Shown here in pieces: positions 56,941 through 64,000 of a stretch of 64,000 bases of DNA (position 1 is the stretch's first letter; each line of letters opens with the position of its first letter). The DNA lies in assembly GCF_003254505.1 (NCBI RefSeq), contig NZ_QFYP01000001.1:3022001-3086000 (forward strand). The letters run 5' to 3'. Made by a program: the position numbers and the translations under genes. This DNA is from Phenylobacterium hankyongense. Its GTDB lineage: Bacteria; Pseudomonadota; Alphaproteobacteria; Caulobacterales; Caulobacteraceae. Under the pieces are notes generated by a model. The model was not told the origin of the DNA, did no database searches, and was given only the letters and a program-made list of their open reading frames with translations.

Positions 56941-57662
56941 CGGACGTGCGAATCGGCACGGCCGGCTGGACGATCCCGCGGGCGGTCGCCGAGGCCTTTC
57001 CCGCCGGCGGCAGCGGGCTCCAGCGGTACGCCGCCCGGTTCAGCGCCGCCGAGATCAACACCACCTTCTACCGCTCGCATCGCGCGACCACCTACGAGCG
57101 CTGGCGCCAGACGACGCCGGAGGGCTTCCGGTTCGCGGTGAAGACGCCGCGGACCATCACCCACGATCGCAGGCTGGCGGACACCGACGGCATGCTCGAC
57201 GCCTTCCTGGCGGAGGCCCGCCTGCTGGGGCAGAAGCTTGGCCCCGTGCTCGTGCAGCTGCCCCCGAGCCTGGGGTTCGACGCTGCGGCGGCCGGCCGGT
57301 TCTTCGCCGGCCTGCGGACGCGTTTCGACGGGCCGGTGGCCTGTGAGCCCCGCCACCTGAGCTGGTTCGACGCCGCGGCGGACGACCTGATGCGAGGGTT
57401 CGAGGTCGCCCGGGTGGCGGCCGATCCGGCGCGCCATCCGGGCGCCGGCTCACCGGGCGGCTGGTCCGGCTTCGCCTACTGGCGCCTGCATGGGTCGCCC
57501 AGGATGTACTATTCGGCCTATGACGAGGCTTGGCTTGAAGGGCTTGCCGCGCAACTGAGGGCTCATCCGGCTCGCGAGACCTGGTGCGTCTTCGACAACA
57601 CCACCTCCGGCGCGGCGGCGGCCAACGCCCTGCGGCTCAGGGACCTGATCGGCGGGGGCTAA
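56937..57662 (+). CDS. DUF72 (YecE-like) protein
   Basis: A 241-residue TIM-barrel-like DUF72 protein. The family signature IGTAGW opens the protein; AEINTTFYRS, FRFAVKTPRTITHDRRL, VLVQLPPSLGFD and YWRLHGSPRMYYSAY follow in order. The function is not established despite wide distribution. It is cotranslated with the YdcF gene and ends near the convergent regulator. Confidence 0.88.
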   Translation: MTDVRIGTAGWTIPRAVAEAFPAGGSGLQRYAARFSAAEINTTFYRSHRATTYERWRQTTPEGFRFAVKTPRTITHDRRLADTDGMLDAFLAEARLLGQKLGPVLVQLPPSLGFDAAAAGRFFAGLRTRFDGPVACEPRHLSWFDAAADDLMRGFEVARVAADPARHPGAGSPGGWSGFAYWRLHGSPRMYYSAYDEAWLEGLAAQLRAHPARETWCVFDNTTSGAAAANALRLRDLIGGG

Positions 57663-57672
57663 GGAACGAGCC

Positions 57673-58674
57673 TCAGACGCATCGGCGTCCCTCCGCCACC
57701 TGGGCCTCCTCCCACCCCAGCACCACGCCTCGCTCGGCCAGCCCGGCCATCAGGCGCTGCACGTTCGCGGCGTTCTCGGCGAACCACAGCCGCAGGCCCT
57801 CGCACGACAGGTTGTCCTCCGTCATGGCCAGGCCGCCGGCCACCCGCTGGCAGAGCCCTTGCCCGACGAGGCGGTCGGCGTGGCGGCGCACCGTCTCGAG
57901 CGGCAGCTGGAGTCGTTCCGCAATGACCCGCACGGGCGCCACAGCCTCCACGCGCCGCTCGGCGCCCACGACCGCGCCGAGCAGCGCGAGCAGGACCAGC
58001 GCCGAAATGACGTCCCCGGCCTGCCGCATCAATCCATCGGAGGCGCGGAGCACATAGTCCGCCAGCAGCCGGGCCGCCGCTCGGATCGGCACGTCCTCCG
58101 CGGGCGAAAACGTCGTGGGCGGCGGCAGCGGCTCGATCAGCCCCGCCGCGCCGATTTCGACGTAGAAGGCGCGCAGACGCTCGTGCCCGACCACCACGGA
58201 CTGCACATAGGCCGGCGAGGCGAGGAAGGTCGCCGGAACGACCACGCCATCCGGCCACGTCGCGCAGGCGCCGTCGGCCTCCAGCCGTCTGACCCGGCGC
58301 CGAGCGGTCTCGAACGGGATGCCCAGCGAGTCGGCGATCGAACTCACGCTGATCGGCCGACGCTCCTCGTCCGGCGCGGGCGCGTCGAGTTGGCCGTACC
58401 GGATCCGCGCAGCTGAATCCCGTGTCAGCGGCGCGATGTTCGCCTGGTTGATCGCGAGCACCAGCAGCGCGTCCAGCGACTTCAGACGGCCGACGCCGTT
58501 GGCGACCACATCGAGCAGAAAGGGAAGCGAAAAGCTCGCGACCCTCCAGTCTCGCGGCGTCAGGCCCTCAACCGGTTCTTCGATGCGCGGACTCACCGCC
58601 CAATCAAAGCCGGCCTGGGCGCGCGTTTCAACTGGCGTCGTCGCCCGTCCTGGGGACTCTAGCGGCGCGACCAT
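57673..58674 (-). CDS. predicted transcriptional regulator with two winged-helix-like segments
   Basis: A 333-residue protein. Two similar HTH-like blocks are visible: about residues 107-150 (SSIADSLGIPFETARRRVRRLEADG) and 250-290 (RVIAERLQLPLETVRRHADRLVGQG), each followed by a short wing-like strand. The matching pattern LGIPFETARRR/LQLPLETVRRH suggests an internal duplication. No ligand domain is recognised. The start 58674 overlaps the aquaporin gene by 47 bp and might be later (for example GTG 58596). It could be an autonomous regulator in the arsenic region or an unrelated neighbour. Confidence 0.65.
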   Translation of the reverse strand: MVAPLESPGRATTPVETRAQAGFDWAVSPRIEEPVEGLTPRDWRVASFSLPFLLDVVANGVGRLKSLDALLVLAINQANIAPLTRDSAARIRYGQLDAPAPDEERRPISVSSIADSLGIPFETARRRVRRLEADGACATWPDGVVVPATFLASPAYVQSVVVGHERLRAFYVEIGAAGLIEPLPPPTTFSPAEDVPIRAAARLLADYVLRASDGLMRQAGDVISALVLLALLGAVVGAERRVEAVAPVRVIAERLQLPLETVRRHADRLVGQGLCQRVAGGLAMTEDNLSCEGLRLWFAENAANVQRLMAGLAERGVVLGWEEAQVAEGRRCV

Positions 58675-59362
58675 CCAGCAACCAGCGGCATAGAGCGGCC
58701 GCGACCAGGGCGCCGGCGAGCTGCGCGGCGATGAACGCCGGCGCCGATGACGGCGCGATGCCCGCGAAGGTATTGCTGAGGCTGCGTGCGAGGGTCACCG
58801 CCGGGTTGGCGAACGACGTCGAGCCGGTGAACCAGTAGGCGGCGGTGATGTAGAGGCCGACAGCCATGGGCGTGGCCTCCGGACGCGCCCGCAGCGCGCC
58901 CAGGATGGTGAGGATCAGGCCGAAGGTGGCGACCAGCTCCGACCAGGCCTGGCTGGGACCGTCGCGGAGCCGGGTGGAGATCTGCCACAGGGGCTCGGCG
59001 AACATCGCATGCGCCGCCCAGACGCCCAGGACGCCGCCCGCCATCTGGACGAGGGCGTAGGCGAGGGCGAGCCGCGCCGGGAGCTCCCGGCGGAGCGCGA
59101 AGACCAGTGTCACGGCGGGATTGAAGTGGGCGCCGGAGATCGGCCCGAAGACGGTGATCAGGACCACGAGGCCGGCGCCGGTGGCGACGGTGTTGCCCAG
59201 GAGGGCGATGGCGTCGTTCCCGCCGGATAGGCGCTGGCCCATGATCCCGGACCCGATCACCACCGCCAACAGCAGCGCCGTGCCCAGCCCCTCGGCGACC
59301 AGGCGTCGGGCGATGCTGAAGTCCTGGAGCGGCGGCTCCAGGCTCGCGTCCGACCGGCTCAT
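58628..59362 (-). CDS. aqpS: aquaglyceroporin (AqpS-type)
   Basis: A 244-residue MIP channel. Two NPA boxes are seen, HFNPAVT and FANPAVT, with six membrane helices around them. In Sinorhizobium meliloti an AqpS gene between arsR and arsC lets arsenite made by ArsC flow out, replacing a pump. Here the order arsR, arsC, aqpS on one strand and no ArsB/Acr3 gene gives the same reading. It overlaps arsC by 4 bp. Symbol by context, so function is inferred. Confidence 0.88.
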   Translation of the reverse strand: MSRSDASLEPPLQDFSIARRLVAEGLGTALLLAVVIGSGIMGQRLSGGNDAIALLGNTVATGAGLVVLITVFGPISGAHFNPAVTLVFALRRELPARLALAYALVQMAGGVLGVWAAHAMFAEPLWQISTRLRDGPSQAWSELVATFGLILTILGALRARPEATPMAVGLYITAAYWFTGSTSFANPAVTLARSLSNTFAGIAPSSAPAFIAAQLAGALVAAALCRWLLDGRAARVPRTGDDAS

Positions 59363-59883
59363 TGCGCCGGGACGTCCTTGGTGTTGCCGATCTCCCGCAG
59401 CCGGGTCTGCAGGGACATGCGGTCGATGGCCTCGATGGGCAGGTTCAGGAACAGGTTGATGCGGTTGCCCAGCTGCCGACAGGCCTCGGCGAAAGCCGCG
59501 CCGATCTCGGCTTCGGAGCCCTCCACCGCCGCCGGGTCGGGAATGCCCCAGTGGGCGGTCATCGGCTTGCCCGGCCAGATCGGGCAGACTTCGCCGGCGG
59601 CGTCGTCACAGACGGTGAAGACGAAATCGATCGGCGGGGCGCCCGGCGCAGCGAACTCGTCCCAGGACTTGGAGCGGAAGTCCTCGTCGCGGAATCCCAG
59701 GCTGCGCACCAAGGGCAGGGCGTGAGGATTGACCTCGCCCTTCGGGAACGAGCCCGCCGAGAAGGCGCGGACGCGGCCTTCGCCCAGCTTGTTCATCAGC
59801 GCCTCCGCCAGGATCGAGCGCGCCGAGTTGCCGGTGCAGAGGAACAGGACGTTGTAGGTATTGTCGGGCGGGGAATCCGTCAC
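59359..59883 (-). CDS. arsC: arsenate reductase, low-molecular-weight phosphatase type
   Basis: A 174-residue thioredoxin/glutaredoxin-linked arsenate reductase of the LMW protein-tyrosine-phosphatase fold. The P-loop CTGNSARS has the catalytic Cys16 and is the ArsC form of C-x5-R-S. A second cysteine in VCDDAAGEVCP may complete the redox cascade. It reduces arsenate to arsenite for the channel downstream. It overlaps aqpS by 4 bp and follows arsR by 10 bp. Confidence 0.93.
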   Translation of the reverse strand: MTDSPPDNTYNVLFLCTGNSARSILAEALMNKLGEGRVRAFSAGSFPKGEVNPHALPLVRSLGFRDEDFRSKSWDEFAAPGAPPIDFVFTVCDDAAGEVCPIWPGKPMTAHWGIPDPAAVEGSEAEIGAAFAEACRQLGNRINLFLNLPIEAIDRMSLQTRLREIGNTKDVPAQ

Positions 59884-59893
59884 GGGCGTCTCC

Positions 59894-60247
59894 TTAGGCG
59901 CAGCTGCCTTCAGCCGCGCAGCATTGGCTGGCGAGGGCCATGAGCGGCGCGCAAATCTCCGGGGCGCCGCCGCAGCAGTCCTCCATCAGGAAGGCGAGCA
60001 GGCTGCGCATCCCGTCGTAGTCGGCCGTGTAGATGATCGAGCGCCCGTCGCGGCGCGAGTTGATCAGCCCCGCCTGGCTGAGCAGGTTGAGGCTGGCGGA
60101 CAGGGTGTTCGGCAGCACGCCCACGCGTCGGGCGACCTCGCCGGCGGCCAGGCCTTGCGGCCCGGCCTGCACCAGCAGCCGGAAGACGGAGAGGCGCCCT
60201 TCGTGGGCGAGGGCGCCCAGGCTCGTGACCGCGGACTTGATTTCCAT
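59894..60247 (-). CDS. arsR: ArsR-family arsenic repressor
   Basis: A 117-residue winged-helix repressor. The HTH covers GLAAGEVARRVGVLPNTLSASLNLLSQAGL. The C-terminus is unusually cysteine-rich: C91, C92, C99, C109, C110 and C116. The CC-x6-C cluster is placed like the C-terminal arsenite site (C95, C96, C102) recalled for Acidithiobacillus ArsR rather than the classical CVC in the DNA-binding helix. It probably represses both its own operon and divergent arsH from the 69-bp gap. ATG 60247 is used; the longer frame is spurious. Confidence 0.92.
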   Translation of the reverse strand: MEIKSAVTSLGALAHEGRLSVFRLLVQAGPQGLAAGEVARRVGVLPNTLSASLNLLSQAGLINSRRDGRSIIYTADYDGMRSLLAFLMEDCCGGAPEICAPLMALASQCCAAEGSCA

Positions 60248-60316
60248 ACTTCGACGATACAGGAAGTCTACGACAGTTAGAAGACGCGGCTCCGCCGCTC
60301 GAAGGACCCTTCGCCG

Positions 60317-61054
60317 ATGATCGAGCTTCCGGCCCTGCAGCCGCAGTTCCTCGACACGCCGTCGCCCGGAAAGCTGGAGCCCGCGGTGTCGACCCATTCG
60401 CCTCGGATCCTGCTGCTCTATGGCTCGCTCCGGCAGCGGTCCTACAGCCGCCTGCTGACCGAAGAGGCGGCCCGCATCCTGCAGCGGCTGGGGGCGGAGA
60501 CCCGCACCTTCGACCCCCGAGACCTGCCCCTGCCGGATGCGGTGTCGCCCGACCATCCGAAGGTCCAGGAGCTGCGGGGGCTCTCGCAATGGTCGGAGGG
60601 TCAGGTCTGGTGCAGCCCCGAGCGGCACGGCGCGATCAGCGCAATCATCAAGGCGCAGATCGACTGGATTCCCCTGGAGATCGGCAGCGTGCGCCCGACC
60701 CAGGGGCGGACGCTCGCGGTGATGCAGGTGAGCGGCGGGTCCCAGTCGTTCAACGCGGTCAACACCCTGCGCCTGCTGGGCCGCTGGATGCGGATGATCA
60801 CCATCCCCAACCAGTCGTCGGTGGCCAAGGCCTACCAGGAGTTCGACGAAGCGGGACGGATGAAACCCTCGGCCTACTACGACCGGGTCGTCGACGTCAT
60901 GGAGGAGCTGGTGAAGTTCACGCTGCTGACCCGCGATCGCGCCGGCTACCTCGTGGACCGCTATAGCGAGCGCAAGGCGGAGGGCCGGGAAACCGTCGAA
61001 ACCCAGCTTGGGGCCCGGGCGATGGAGCACGAGCGCGCGGCCGCTGCGGACTAG
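60317..61054 (+). CDS. arsH: arsenical resistance NADPH-flavoprotein
   Basis: A 245-residue flavodoxin-fold protein of the ArsH family, which oxidises methylated or phenyl trivalent arsenicals to less toxic forms. The FMN-binding [15 protein letters not shown] and the family stretch [35 protein letters not shown] and [10 protein letters not shown] are all present. The length is normal. It is divergent from arsR and its stop overlaps that of the curli chaperone gene as CTAG. Confidence 0.94.
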   Translation: MIELPALQPQFLDTPSPGKLEPAVSTHSPRILLLYGSLRQRSYSRLLTEEAARILQRLGAETRTFDPRDLPLPDAVSPDHPKVQELRGLSQWSEGQVWCSPERHGAISAIIKAQIDWIPLEIGSVRPTQGRTLAVMQVSGGSQSFNAVNTLRLLGRWMRMITIPNQSSVAKAYQEFDEAGRMKPSAYYDRVVDVMEELVKFTLLTRDRAGYLVDRYSERKAEGRETVETQLGARAMEHERAAAAD

Positions 61055-61350
61055 GGCTGAGGCGAGCCTCCGGCGCCGAACCGTCGGTGGGTCTGGGCCA
61101 CCAGCCGGCCGTCCTGATAGACCTCCAGCGCAGCCTCGCCTGGATTATTGACGCCCACGGTGGCCAGCGGCCCGCGGTCGGCGCCATCCGTCTCGCCACG
61201 TTGGGTGATCTGGCTCCGACCGCCGCGGGCGCCGGTCACGACCATCAGGCGCCAGGTCAGCCGGGTCGGCGCCGCCGCCTTGACGTGCGCCTCCAGCACC
61301 GCTTGCGGAGGTGCGGCGATCACCTCGATGGTCGGCGTGACGGGCAGCAC
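61051..61350 (-). CDS. csgH: CsgH-like curli assembly factor
   Basis: A 99-residue protein at the end of the curli operon. It reads as a small beta-sandwich with [30 protein letters not shown] and the final [21 protein letters not shown]. Its position and size match alphaproteobacterial CsgH/CsgC-type amyloid inhibitors. No signal peptide is obvious, which is odd for a periplasmic chaperone. GTG 61350 is preferred because AGGAGG lies six bases upstream; GTG 61356 overlaps that site. Confidence 0.7.
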   Translation of the reverse strand: MLPVTPTIEVIAAPPQAVLEAHVKAAAPTRLTWRLMVVTGARGGRSQITQRGETDGADRGPLATVGVNNPGEAALEVYQDGRLVAQTHRRFGAGGSPQP

Positions 61351-61359
61351 GATCACCTC

Positions 61360-62037
61360 CTAATGCGGTGGCGGCGGACGGAACATCCCGCCGCCGCGGG
61401 CGATCGCGTCCAGCAGGTCTCCCCAGTCCGGAGCGAGGAGTGGCGGGGTCCTGTCGCGCGACGGGCCCTGGTCGGCGTCAGGCAGGGTCTGTGCGGCGAT
61501 TGCCTGGGCCGCGCCGGACTGATCCACCGCGCCGCGCCCCAGCACCCGCGCCGCCGCGCTCGCATTCGCGCCGGGCTCATTGAGCTGGGCGCTATAGGCC
61601 AGCAGCCGTTCCTCCGCCGAGGGTTGCCGCACCACAGGATGGGCGAACTCCTCCGCGCGGCGCTCCAGCGTGTGCTCGCACGCCGCGCGGCGGCTCTGCG
61701 GCGCGTCACGCAACCGCTCCGGATCGCAGGCGTCGGAGCCCTCGACCCTCGGCTGCCGGACATCACGGCCCTCGGCGCGGTGCGACAGGGGCGGGGAGGG
61801 CTCGGCGGTGCGGCCGGCGGCGGTCACCTGCGCCTGCGAAGGCGGGGCGTGCGGCTCGCTCAGCTGGCGCAGCGGCTCCGGGCGGGCGGCGTCCTGGCTC
61901 GCCGCGTCGATCTGCTGGGTCGCAGACGCCATGCCGCGTAGGCTGATCTGAGCGGGATTGGTCACCGATCCGGCCGGGTCGTCGGCGAGCGCCGGGCTTG
62001 CGACCAGCAATCCTACCAAGGCGGCGACCAACTTCAT
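61360..62037 (-). CDS. unrecognised exported protein of the curli operon
   Basis: A 225-residue protein with a signal peptide (LVAALVGLLVASPALA) and otherwise low-complexity, Ala/Arg/Pro/Gln-rich sequence ending RPPPPH. A pair of cysteines (SDACDPE and RAACEHT, about 103 and 120) could form a disulfide. No curlin repeat or known Csg family is visible. It overlaps the second curlin gene by 4 bp and its stop is embedded in the csgH ribosome site, so it is translated with both. It may be an assembly or nucleation partner (inference). Confidence 0.7.
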   Translation of the reverse strand: MKLVAALVGLLVASPALADDPAGSVTNPAQISLRGMASATQQIDAASQDAARPEPLRQLSEPHAPPSQAQVTAAGRTAEPSPPLSHRAEGRDVRQPRVEGSDACDPERLRDAPQSRRAACEHTLERRAEEFAHPVVRQPSAEERLLAYSAQLNEPGANASAAARVLGRGAVDQSGAAQAIAAQTLPDADQGPSRDRTPPLLAPDWGDLLDAIARGGGMFRPPPPH

Positions 62038-62663
62038 TTGGGAGCGCCCGTAACCACCTCGATCGGAGCCCCGCCTTGGGCGACGCCCCAGCTTTGCGAG
62101 ACCGTCAGATGGCCGCCGTTCGATTGGCTGATGCCGAGATCCGAAAGGCCCGAGCCATCCTGCCGCCAGGCGACGCCGTTGCCCACTCCGTATTGGCTGA
62201 GGGACATCGCGTTGCGATCACCATTTTGCGCCAGGTCGGCGCTGTTGCCCTGGCCGGCCTGGGTCAGGGAGATGGAATTGCCCTGGCCGTTCTGGGCCAG
62301 CGTCGCGGCATTGCCCTGGCCGGCGGCGAACTGGGAGATCTCGACGCTGTTGCCCGCGCCGCCCTGGGCGACGCTGGCGGCGTTGGAGCCGAAGCCGGAC
62401 TGGGACAGCGTGAGCCTCTGGCTCGTCCCGACCTGGCTGATGTCGGCCTGGCCGCCGACCTGCGCCTGTTGGACCACGGCCTGGTTGGCCCGACCCTCCT
62501 GCCGGACGTGGGCCGACGCGCCGCGCGCCGCGGTCTGGTCGATCGTCGCCGATTGGGCGGCGCCGATCTGCTCGATGTAGGCGGACGAGCCGCCCGCCTG
62601 GGCTGCGCCCGCGGCGCAAAGCACCACGGCTGCGGCTATCGCGATCTGAACGGGCCTGGGCAT
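62034..62663 (-). CDS. curlin-repeat protein (minor subunit or CsgB-like)
   Basis: A 209-residue exported protein with a signal peptide followed by about 14 curlin-type units of the form [hydrophobic]-x-Q-x-G-x-x-N-x-[A/V], for example ISQVGTSQ, SLTQAGQGNSA, DLAQNGDRNAM. The number and the smaller size relative to the upstream curlin suggest a nucleator or minor subunit, but the CsgA/CsgB roles cannot be told from sequence alone. It has a good GGAGG site. The end overlaps the unrecognised gene by 4 bp. Confidence 0.88.
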   Translation of the reverse strand: MPRPVQIAIAAAVVLCAAGAAQAGGSSAYIEQIGAAQSATIDQTAARGASAHVRQEGRANQAVVQQAQVGGQADISQVGTSQRLTLSQSGFGSNAASVAQGGAGNSVEISQFAAGQGNAATLAQNGQGNSISLTQAGQGNSADLAQNGDRNAMSLSQYGVGNGVAWRQDGSGLSDLGISQSNGGHLTVSQSWGVAQGGAPIEVVTGAPK

Positions 62664-62699
62664 GTCGCCTCCGGTTTGAACCTTGTTGACGAGGAGAAG

Positions 62700-62726
62700 C
62701 CGGAGACGCGCAGAACGCGTCTCCGG
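62700..62726 (-). terminator. intercistronic hairpin between the two curlin genes
   Basis: CCGGAGACGCG (62700-62710) pairs perfectly with CGCGTCTCCGG (62716-62726) over a 5-nt loop, just after the major curlin stop. No T-tract follows on the minus strand, so it may act as an mRNA-stabilising or attenuating hairpin rather than a full terminator, lowering expression of the later genes. Confidence 0.5.
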
Positions 62727-62733
62727 TCCGCTG

Positions 62734-63756
62734 CTACTGGCTGATCACCGCGGTGTTGGAGAAACCGCTCTGGGTCAGGTCGGCGATGTTGTTGTTGGTG
62801 AGCTGATTGATCGTCCCGATGTTGTCGCAGCCCGTTTGGTTGATGGTGGCGGTGTTGCCGTAGACGTCGGCGCCGTTCAGGCCCTGGTTGATGAAGGCCG
62901 AATTGCTGCCGCTCGCCTGGTAGATGTAGGCGTTGTTGTTGTGGCCGTAGGTGCTGATCGTGCCCTGCGAGCCCGCCGCGCCGGGTTGCTGCCACACCCG
63001 GGCGAAGTTGGCGTAGCCGCTTTGCAGGACATGGGCGGTTTCATTGTCGCCCAGCTGGGAGACTTCCGCCGTGTTGTCGCCGATCTGAGTGACGTCGGCG
63101 CGATCACCGTCGCCGAGTTGCTGGATCGTCGCGTAGTTGAAGTAGGCATTGGCGTCGGAGCTGCAGCAGTCGTCGGTGCTGCCCGGCGCCCGCCGAACGG
63201 AGCTGTTCTGCGAGATGCTGGCCGTGTCGTGGTTGCCGGCCTGAACGACGCCGCCAAAGTTGTAGTTGCCGTACTGGTAGATGCCCGGATCCCCGTTGAG
63301 GCCGGAAACGCCGGTCGCCGATGCGCTGGTGTCCACCCGCCCGACCACGTCGTGGTAGCCGCTCTGGGTGACCGTCGCGTAGCTGCCCTTGGCCCGGGCA
63401 TTCGCGGGACCGTCCTGATAGACGGTCGCCTGGTTGTGGCCGCCCGCGGTCTGGTCGATGACCGAGGCGCCGGAGCCGTTCTGGAAGGTGAAGGCCGCCG
63501 GGCCGCCCGATGCGCCCTGGAGGATGGTGCTCGTCGCGCCCGTGCCGCCCGCCCCGTCGCTCTGGTAGATCTTCGCGAAATCGTTGTGGGTGGTCTGGGT
63601 GATGTTGGCCGTGCCGTTGGTGGCGCCGACCTGATCGACGTAGGCCACGTCGGAGCTCGAAGACTGGTTGACCGTGGAGACGCTCCCGGAGGCCAATGCC
63701 GAACCGGCGGCCAGGAGCGCCACCGCGGATGCGGAGGCGAAAACTGACAGTTTCAT
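62734..63756 (-). CDS. csgA: large curlin-repeat protein (probable major curli subunit)
   Basis: A 340-residue exported amyloid subunit. A signal peptide (SVFASASAVALLAAGSALA) is followed by about 20 curlin-type units of irregular spacing, e.g. STVNQSSSSDVA, DVTQIGDNTAEV, DLTQSGFSNTA, ending VISQ. E. coli CsgA has five units, so this protein is far longer. A DDCCSSD stretch in the middle and a single later cysteine are unusual for curlins. It is the first complete gene of the operon and is separated from the next by a hairpin. Symbol by type, not proven orthology. Confidence 0.87.
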   Translation of the reverse strand: MKLSVFASASAVALLAAGSALASGSVSTVNQSSSSDVAYVDQVGATNGTANITQTTHNDFAKIYQSDGAGGTGATSTILQGASGGPAAFTFQNGSGASVIDQTAGGHNQATVYQDGPANARAKGSYATVTQSGYHDVVGRVDTSASATGVSGLNGDPGIYQYGNYNFGGVVQAGNHDTASISQNSSVRRAPGSTDDCCSSDANAYFNYATIQQLGDGDRADVTQIGDNTAEVSQLGDNETAHVLQSGYANFARVWQQPGAAGSQGTISTYGHNNNAYIYQASGSNSAFINQGLNGADVYGNTATINQTGCDNIGTINQLTNNNIADLTQSGFSNTAVISQ

Positions 63757-63897
63757 GATATTTTGTCCGTTGCTTGGCGTGGGCCTGGCCCTGCGATGAG
63801 CATCGGGTCCACGTCGGGTGACAGTGGGTACGCGTACTGAACGGCATCCCGCCTAGCGGAGGGACGCCGAGACGGACGCGGACGTCCGCCACTGGGA

Positions 63898-63931
63898 GCC
63901 GGCGGTCGAGGCGCCAACCTCGACCGCCGGC
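63898..63931. terminator. long perfect hairpin upstream of the curlin gene
   Basis: GCCGGCGGTCGAGG (63898-63911) pairs over its full 14 bp with CCTCGACCGCCGGC (63918-63931) across CGCCAA. It lies just after a minus-strand TAG at 63935-63937, so it may end the gene entering from the right edge; no clear T-tract is seen on either side. Confidence 0.55.
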
Positions 63932-63934
63932 CTT

Positions 63935-64000
63935 CTAGCCGGGCGCGCGCGGGACCGGTGGGACCCCGTTTGCGGACGACGAGAAGCTGGTTGGCGAACC
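63935..64000 (-). CDS. possible 3' end of a gene entering from the right edge
   Basis: A 21-codon open frame (Ser/Pro-rich, ending VPRAPG) stops at TAG 63937-63935, directly before the long hairpin. Another csg gene (secretion or assembly component) would be expected here, but too little is visible to identify it. Confidence 0.3.
   Translation of the reverse strand, partial: GSPTSFSSSANGVPPVPRAPG

Noticed and set aside
63104..63892. A 262-codon frame overlapping the large curlin gene on the same strand.
   Set aside because: The curlin frame has a signal peptide and regular repeats; the other frame is Arg/Gly-rich and without features.

Overview
The window looks like one contiguous piece of a chromosome from a very GC-rich alphaproteobacterium, most likely a Caulobacteraceae member (Caulobacter or Phenylobacterium type). 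This is inferred from several things: strong third-position GC; the gene set (CgeB-like glycosyltransferases, the cobA-DUF2849-cysI-DUF934-cysH sulfur operon, an aqpS-type arsenic operon, CsgH-type curli, a SWIB-domain protein); frequent GTG/TTG starts; and dense 1- or 4-nt start/stop overlaps. I see no insertion sequence, prophage, CRISPR array or integrase. One tRNA (Lys, CTT) is present.

Layout. 1-7.9 kb: a tightly overlapped glycan operon with two nucleotide-sugar epimerases, one GT4 and three related CgeB-like glycosyltransferases, followed by a phosphomannomutase/phosphoglucomutase. 7.9-10.3 kb: a DUF1003 membrane protein, then on the minus strand a metallophosphoesterase overlapping a nucleotidyltransferase-like gene, and a small DUF2188-like protein. 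10.6-18.6 kb: two hybrid histidine kinases. The first is a 1956-residue protein with nine tandem 92-residue HAMP units of the type known from fungal group III (Nik1/Os-1) kinases. 18.6-26.7 kb: a galactoside/galactose catabolic region. A GH1-like hydrolase and an aldose epimerase lie on the minus strand, divergent from lactonase, IlvD-type dehydratase, SDR dehydrogenase, KDGal kinase and KDPGal aldolase, which together make a De Ley-Doudoroff pathway. 27-33 kb: a GH1-RmlD fusion, galE, and a glycosyltransferase-UDP-galactopyranose mutase fusion, which point to galactofuranose-containing glycan.

33-42 kb: regulators (XRE, Lrp, TetR), an acyl-CoA synthetase, a SWIB protein with a strong terminator, cell-wall enzymes (DUF882/M15-like peptidase, L,D-transpeptidase), tRNA-Lys, an HPt protein, chorismate mutase and a GcvA-like LysR. 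42.4-47.4 kb: a sulfite/APS reduction operon with siroheme methyltransferase and ferredoxin-NADP reductase, divergent from the LysR gene across a clear dyad. 47.4-57.7 kb: housekeeping and accessory genes (P-loop ATPase, 3D-domain protein, GST, S1/P1 nuclease, Nudix, iron-permease-like, FolD), a four-gene Mla-type lipid transporter, and small proteins including a probable degenerate GIY-YIG domain. 57.7-61 kb: an arsenic operon (arsR-arsC-aqpS on minus, arsH divergent) that uses an aquaglyceroporin instead of an arsenite pump. 61-64 kb: a curli/functional-amyloid operon with two curlin-repeat proteins, an unrecognised secreted protein and CsgH.

The most unusual points are the bacterial Nik1-like kinase whose HAMP array carries a nucleotide-level trace of an 828-bp block duplication, the two domain fusions in the glycan locus, the three-paralogue CgeB set, the curli operon with a very long curlin and an unknown partner, and five convergent gene pairs that share a single CTAG as both stop codons.
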